The translations under genes were made by a program, and so were the position numbers. Under the pieces are notes generated by a model. The model saw nothing but the letters and a program-made list of their open reading frames with translations. It ran no database searches and had not been told where the DNA came from. A DNA stretch of 8,691 nt, taken from contig JAFGFR010000121.1 of assembly GCA_016930955.1 (NCBI GenBank), positions 1-8,691 of the forward strand. The letters are read 5' to 3'. Source of the DNA: Victivallales bacterium (GTDB lineage Bacteria > Verrucomicrobiota > Lentisphaeria > Victivallales > JAADHT01). Below, one piece after another: positions 7,527 through 8,691 of this stretch; position 1 is the stretch's first letter, and each line of letters starts with the position of its first letter.

Positions 7527-8268
7527 ATTGTTGTCTCAACGCTTTTTCAATCCCGTCAAGGATCATTTTCCGTGCCTTCGCACCATATTCCAAATTTGCG
7601 TGCATGGCGGCTTTTGCATACCAATTTTCGTCAGTAAACCTTTTCATGTCAACCCCTTCCGGACAGAATGCCATCATCAAGGAAGTCTCCTGTTCACCGG
7701 CGTGGTCAATGGGGAATTCTTTCTGGCAGGCCTCGTTAATGAATGGATGTATCCTTATCCAGCTGAATGGGTTGTCGTTTACAGCGCTGCTTTTGTAATA
7801 GTCCTGCATTGAACTGTCCCCCCACCAGCTTTCCCCGCGAGTCTTTTCGAGGAACTCGAATATCGCCTCTCTGGCTCCGAGCTTGAAGGCGAGATCGGTC
7901 GGCATCCCGTCGCTGAAATTCTCGCTCTGGTGGTGGATGAAGACATGGAGATTCCTGAAGCCGATCCTGAGAAGGCTCCTGAAAAGATCCTTCGCGAAGG
8001 GAAGCAGTGTGGCTGGGGGTACATGCACAGTCCCGTTGCGTTCGGGTGAATTGACGACATAACTCCCGGCAGCATAATAAAATGGCGGCAATACTACCAT
8101 GTCCATCTTCTTTTCCAATTCCTCGATGGCTTTTGTGACCAGCAAGGTGTCGACCCCCACGCAACAGTGTTCCGAATGATATTCGAGCACGCCAACCGCC
8201 ATTGCCGCCGGCCAGTCTTTGTCCAGGGCTTTTCTGATCTGATCAGGGAACATCAATTCGTATCTCAC
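7525..8268 (-). CDS. Creatininase/creatinine amidohydrolase family protein with altered metal site
   Basis: Creatininase-fold proteins are binuclear-metal hydrolases of amide or cyclic C-N bonds; subgroups include creatininase, MftE peptidase and FAPy deformylases. At 247 residues this has the usual length. GVLEYHSEHCCVGVD (26-40) matches the family's E-x-H...D metal motif at exact spacing (Glu29, His31, Asp40). VVLPPFYYAAGS (58-69) matches the following strand. HAGEQETS (189-196) matches the HAGE-x-ETS motif with its conserved His and Glu. The motif normally written NGHxEN/NGHGGN reads HHQSEN (112-117): Glu116 is kept but the metal-binding His is Gln114. The start is GTG 8266-8268, given by the strong AGGAGG just upstream. 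It is the first gene of the - strand operon. Family membership is secure; creatinine itself is an unlikely substrate and the true one is unknown. Confidence 0.88.
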   Translation of the reverse strand: MRYELMFPDQIRKALDKDWPAAMAVGVLEYHSEHCCVGVDTLLVTKAIEELEKKMDMVVLPPFYYAAGSYVVNSPERNGTVHVPPATLLPFAKDLFRSLLRIGFRNLHVFIHHQSENFSDGMPTDLAFKLGAREAIFEFLEKTRGESWWGDSSMQDYYKSSAVNDNPFSWIRIHPFINEACQKEFPIDHAGEQETSLMMAFCPEGVDMKRFTDENWYAKAAMHANLEYGAKARKMILDGIEKALRQQ

Positions 8269-8274
8269 AATACA

Positions 8275-8280
8275 CCTCCT
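8275..8280 (-). promoter_or_regulatory. Shine-Dalgarno site fixing a GTG start
   Basis: A consensus AGGAGG lies 6 bases before the GTG at 8266-8268 on the - strand. It supports GTG over the in-frame ATG five codons later, and predicts strong translation of the first operon gene. Confidence 0.85.
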
Positions 8281-8306
8281 CCGTGTCGCCTGCCCGCGTT
8301 CATATT

Positions 8307-8328
8307 CCGAAACCCCAGTCGGGGTCGG
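8307..8328 (-). promoter_or_regulatory. Small leader stem-loop upstream of the creatininase-like gene
   Basis: ACCCC and GGGGT pair around a 4-base loop, and CCG/CGG extends the stem across a 2-base bulge, giving eight mostly G-C pairs. It ends about 27 bases before the AGGAGG site. It could be a 5' UTR structure if transcription starts further upstream. No U-tract follows, so it is not a terminator. No convincing -35/-10 pair was found around it. Confidence 0.3.
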
Positions 8329-8391
8329 AGCCGAGACTCTCGAAGACTGTCCAGCACTGACCCGAACTAACGAGATTTGCCGAATAACTGC

Positions 8392-8691
8392 CTACCCGCC
8401 ATATCCCATGGTGGTGTAGTATGCCAGATTGGGCTGGGTGACGTCCATCCTGCCCATCTGGCATACAATACCGACATTCGCTTCCACTTTCAATGCGTAC
8501 TGTACACCCACAGGGATTTTGCAGCTGTCAATCTCCTCGTTTGTCCGGACGCAACGAACCCGGCATGCCTCCACGATTCCACCATCCAAGGTCAGTGCCG
8601 GCTTGTCGAGCCAGTTTCAAAACTCCGCGTGAACCGCGTTGGGAGCGCAGGCGCGGCAGACGGTGCGGCGAAATGGCTGGTGCATACCCGA
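8392..8691 (-). pseudogene. Possible 3' end of an upstream gene with one in-frame TGA
   Basis: From the right edge one - strand frame runs 99 codons to a TAG at 8392-8394, broken only by TGA at 8617-8619. The 74 codons after that TGA read as a plausible protein, starting NWLDKPALTLDGG and ending YYTTMGYGG, with four cysteines. I recognise no family. It could be the disrupted C-terminus of a gene in the same direction as the operon, a separate short gene beginning at a non-ATG start such as TTG 8589, or chance. Part of it crosses the 70-base hairpin, so the apparent coding look there may come from that element. Confidence is low. Confidence 0.2.
8408..8477. repeat. Near-perfect 70-base inverted repeat (long hairpin)
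   Basis: The core arms are 8419-8434 (GTATGCCAGATTGGGC) and 8452-8466 (GCCCATCTGGCATAC), 15 pairs with a single bulged T. Inside them GGGTG (8436-8440) pairs with CATCC (8446-8450), allowing one G-T pair, leaving a 5-base ACGTC loop. Outside them nine more pairs, two of them G-T, continue to 8408/8477 with two mismatches. In all, about 29 pairs span 70 bases. It sits 140-210 bases upstream of the creatininase-like start. No T-run follows on either side, so it is not an ordinary intrinsic terminator. It could be a leader RNA structure, a small structured RNA or a miniature palindromic mobile element. Confidence 0.75.

Larger units (their letters stand above)
8269..8691. other. Right-end region without a firm gene
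   Basis: These 423 bases hold the operon leader (ribosome binding site and small stem-loop), the 70-base hairpin and the doubtful TGA-interrupted frame. No tRNA, CRISPR, IS end or clear promoter was recognised. The operon promoter must lie here or beyond the window, but I could not place it. Confidence 0.6.

Noticed and set aside
8408..8477. Integron attC recombination site
   Set aside because: The palindrome has suitable size, but no RYYYAAC/GTTRRRY core sites were found at its ends and there is no integrase or cassette nearby.

Overview
The window is bacterial, moderately GC-rich and densely coding. It reads as a chromosomal segment with two oppositely oriented gene blocks meeting at a short repeat-filled gap. 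On the + strand lie a 5'-truncated Obg-family GTPase (1-937) and an RNase R-type exoribonuclease (934-2892). They are joined by an ATGA stop/start overlap and form a housekeeping ribosome/RNA-metabolism pair. On the - strand lies a three-gene set, read from right to left: a creatininase-family metalloprotein (7525-8268), a large protein resembling a (beta/alpha)8-barrel glycosidase (5749-7512), and a GH38 alpha-mannosidase (3182-5656).

The 289-base gap between the convergent blocks (2893-3181) holds no convincing gene. It contains four different degenerate short tandem arrays with periods of 7, 7, 9 and 6 bases. I saw no good intrinsic terminator there. The 420 bases at the right end (8269-8691) hold the leader of the - strand operon, a small stem-loop near the ribosome binding site, and a striking near-perfect 70-base hairpin (8408-8477). 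A - strand reading frame also crosses this region, open to the window edge except for one in-frame TGA; it may be the decayed or recoded end of an upstream gene.

The three - strand genes look like one transcription unit. The gap between the first two is 12 bases, with the ribosome binding site overlapping the upstream stop codon. A 92-base gap containing a stem-loop precedes the mannosidase. None of the three has a recognisable signal peptide, so the products probably act in the cytoplasm on imported mannose-containing glycans or glycoconjugates. That role is inferred from GH38 membership and context; the roles of the creatininase-like and barrel proteins are not known from sequence alone.

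The organism cannot be named with certainty. Uncharacterised sugar-hydrolase operons, creatininase-family proteins and microsatellite-like intergenic arrays would fit a PVC-group bacterium such as Lentisphaerota or Kiritimatiellota, but this is a low-confidence impression. The candidates for something undescribed are the creatininase/barrel/GH38 cassette, the 70-base hairpin and the patchwork of repeats.
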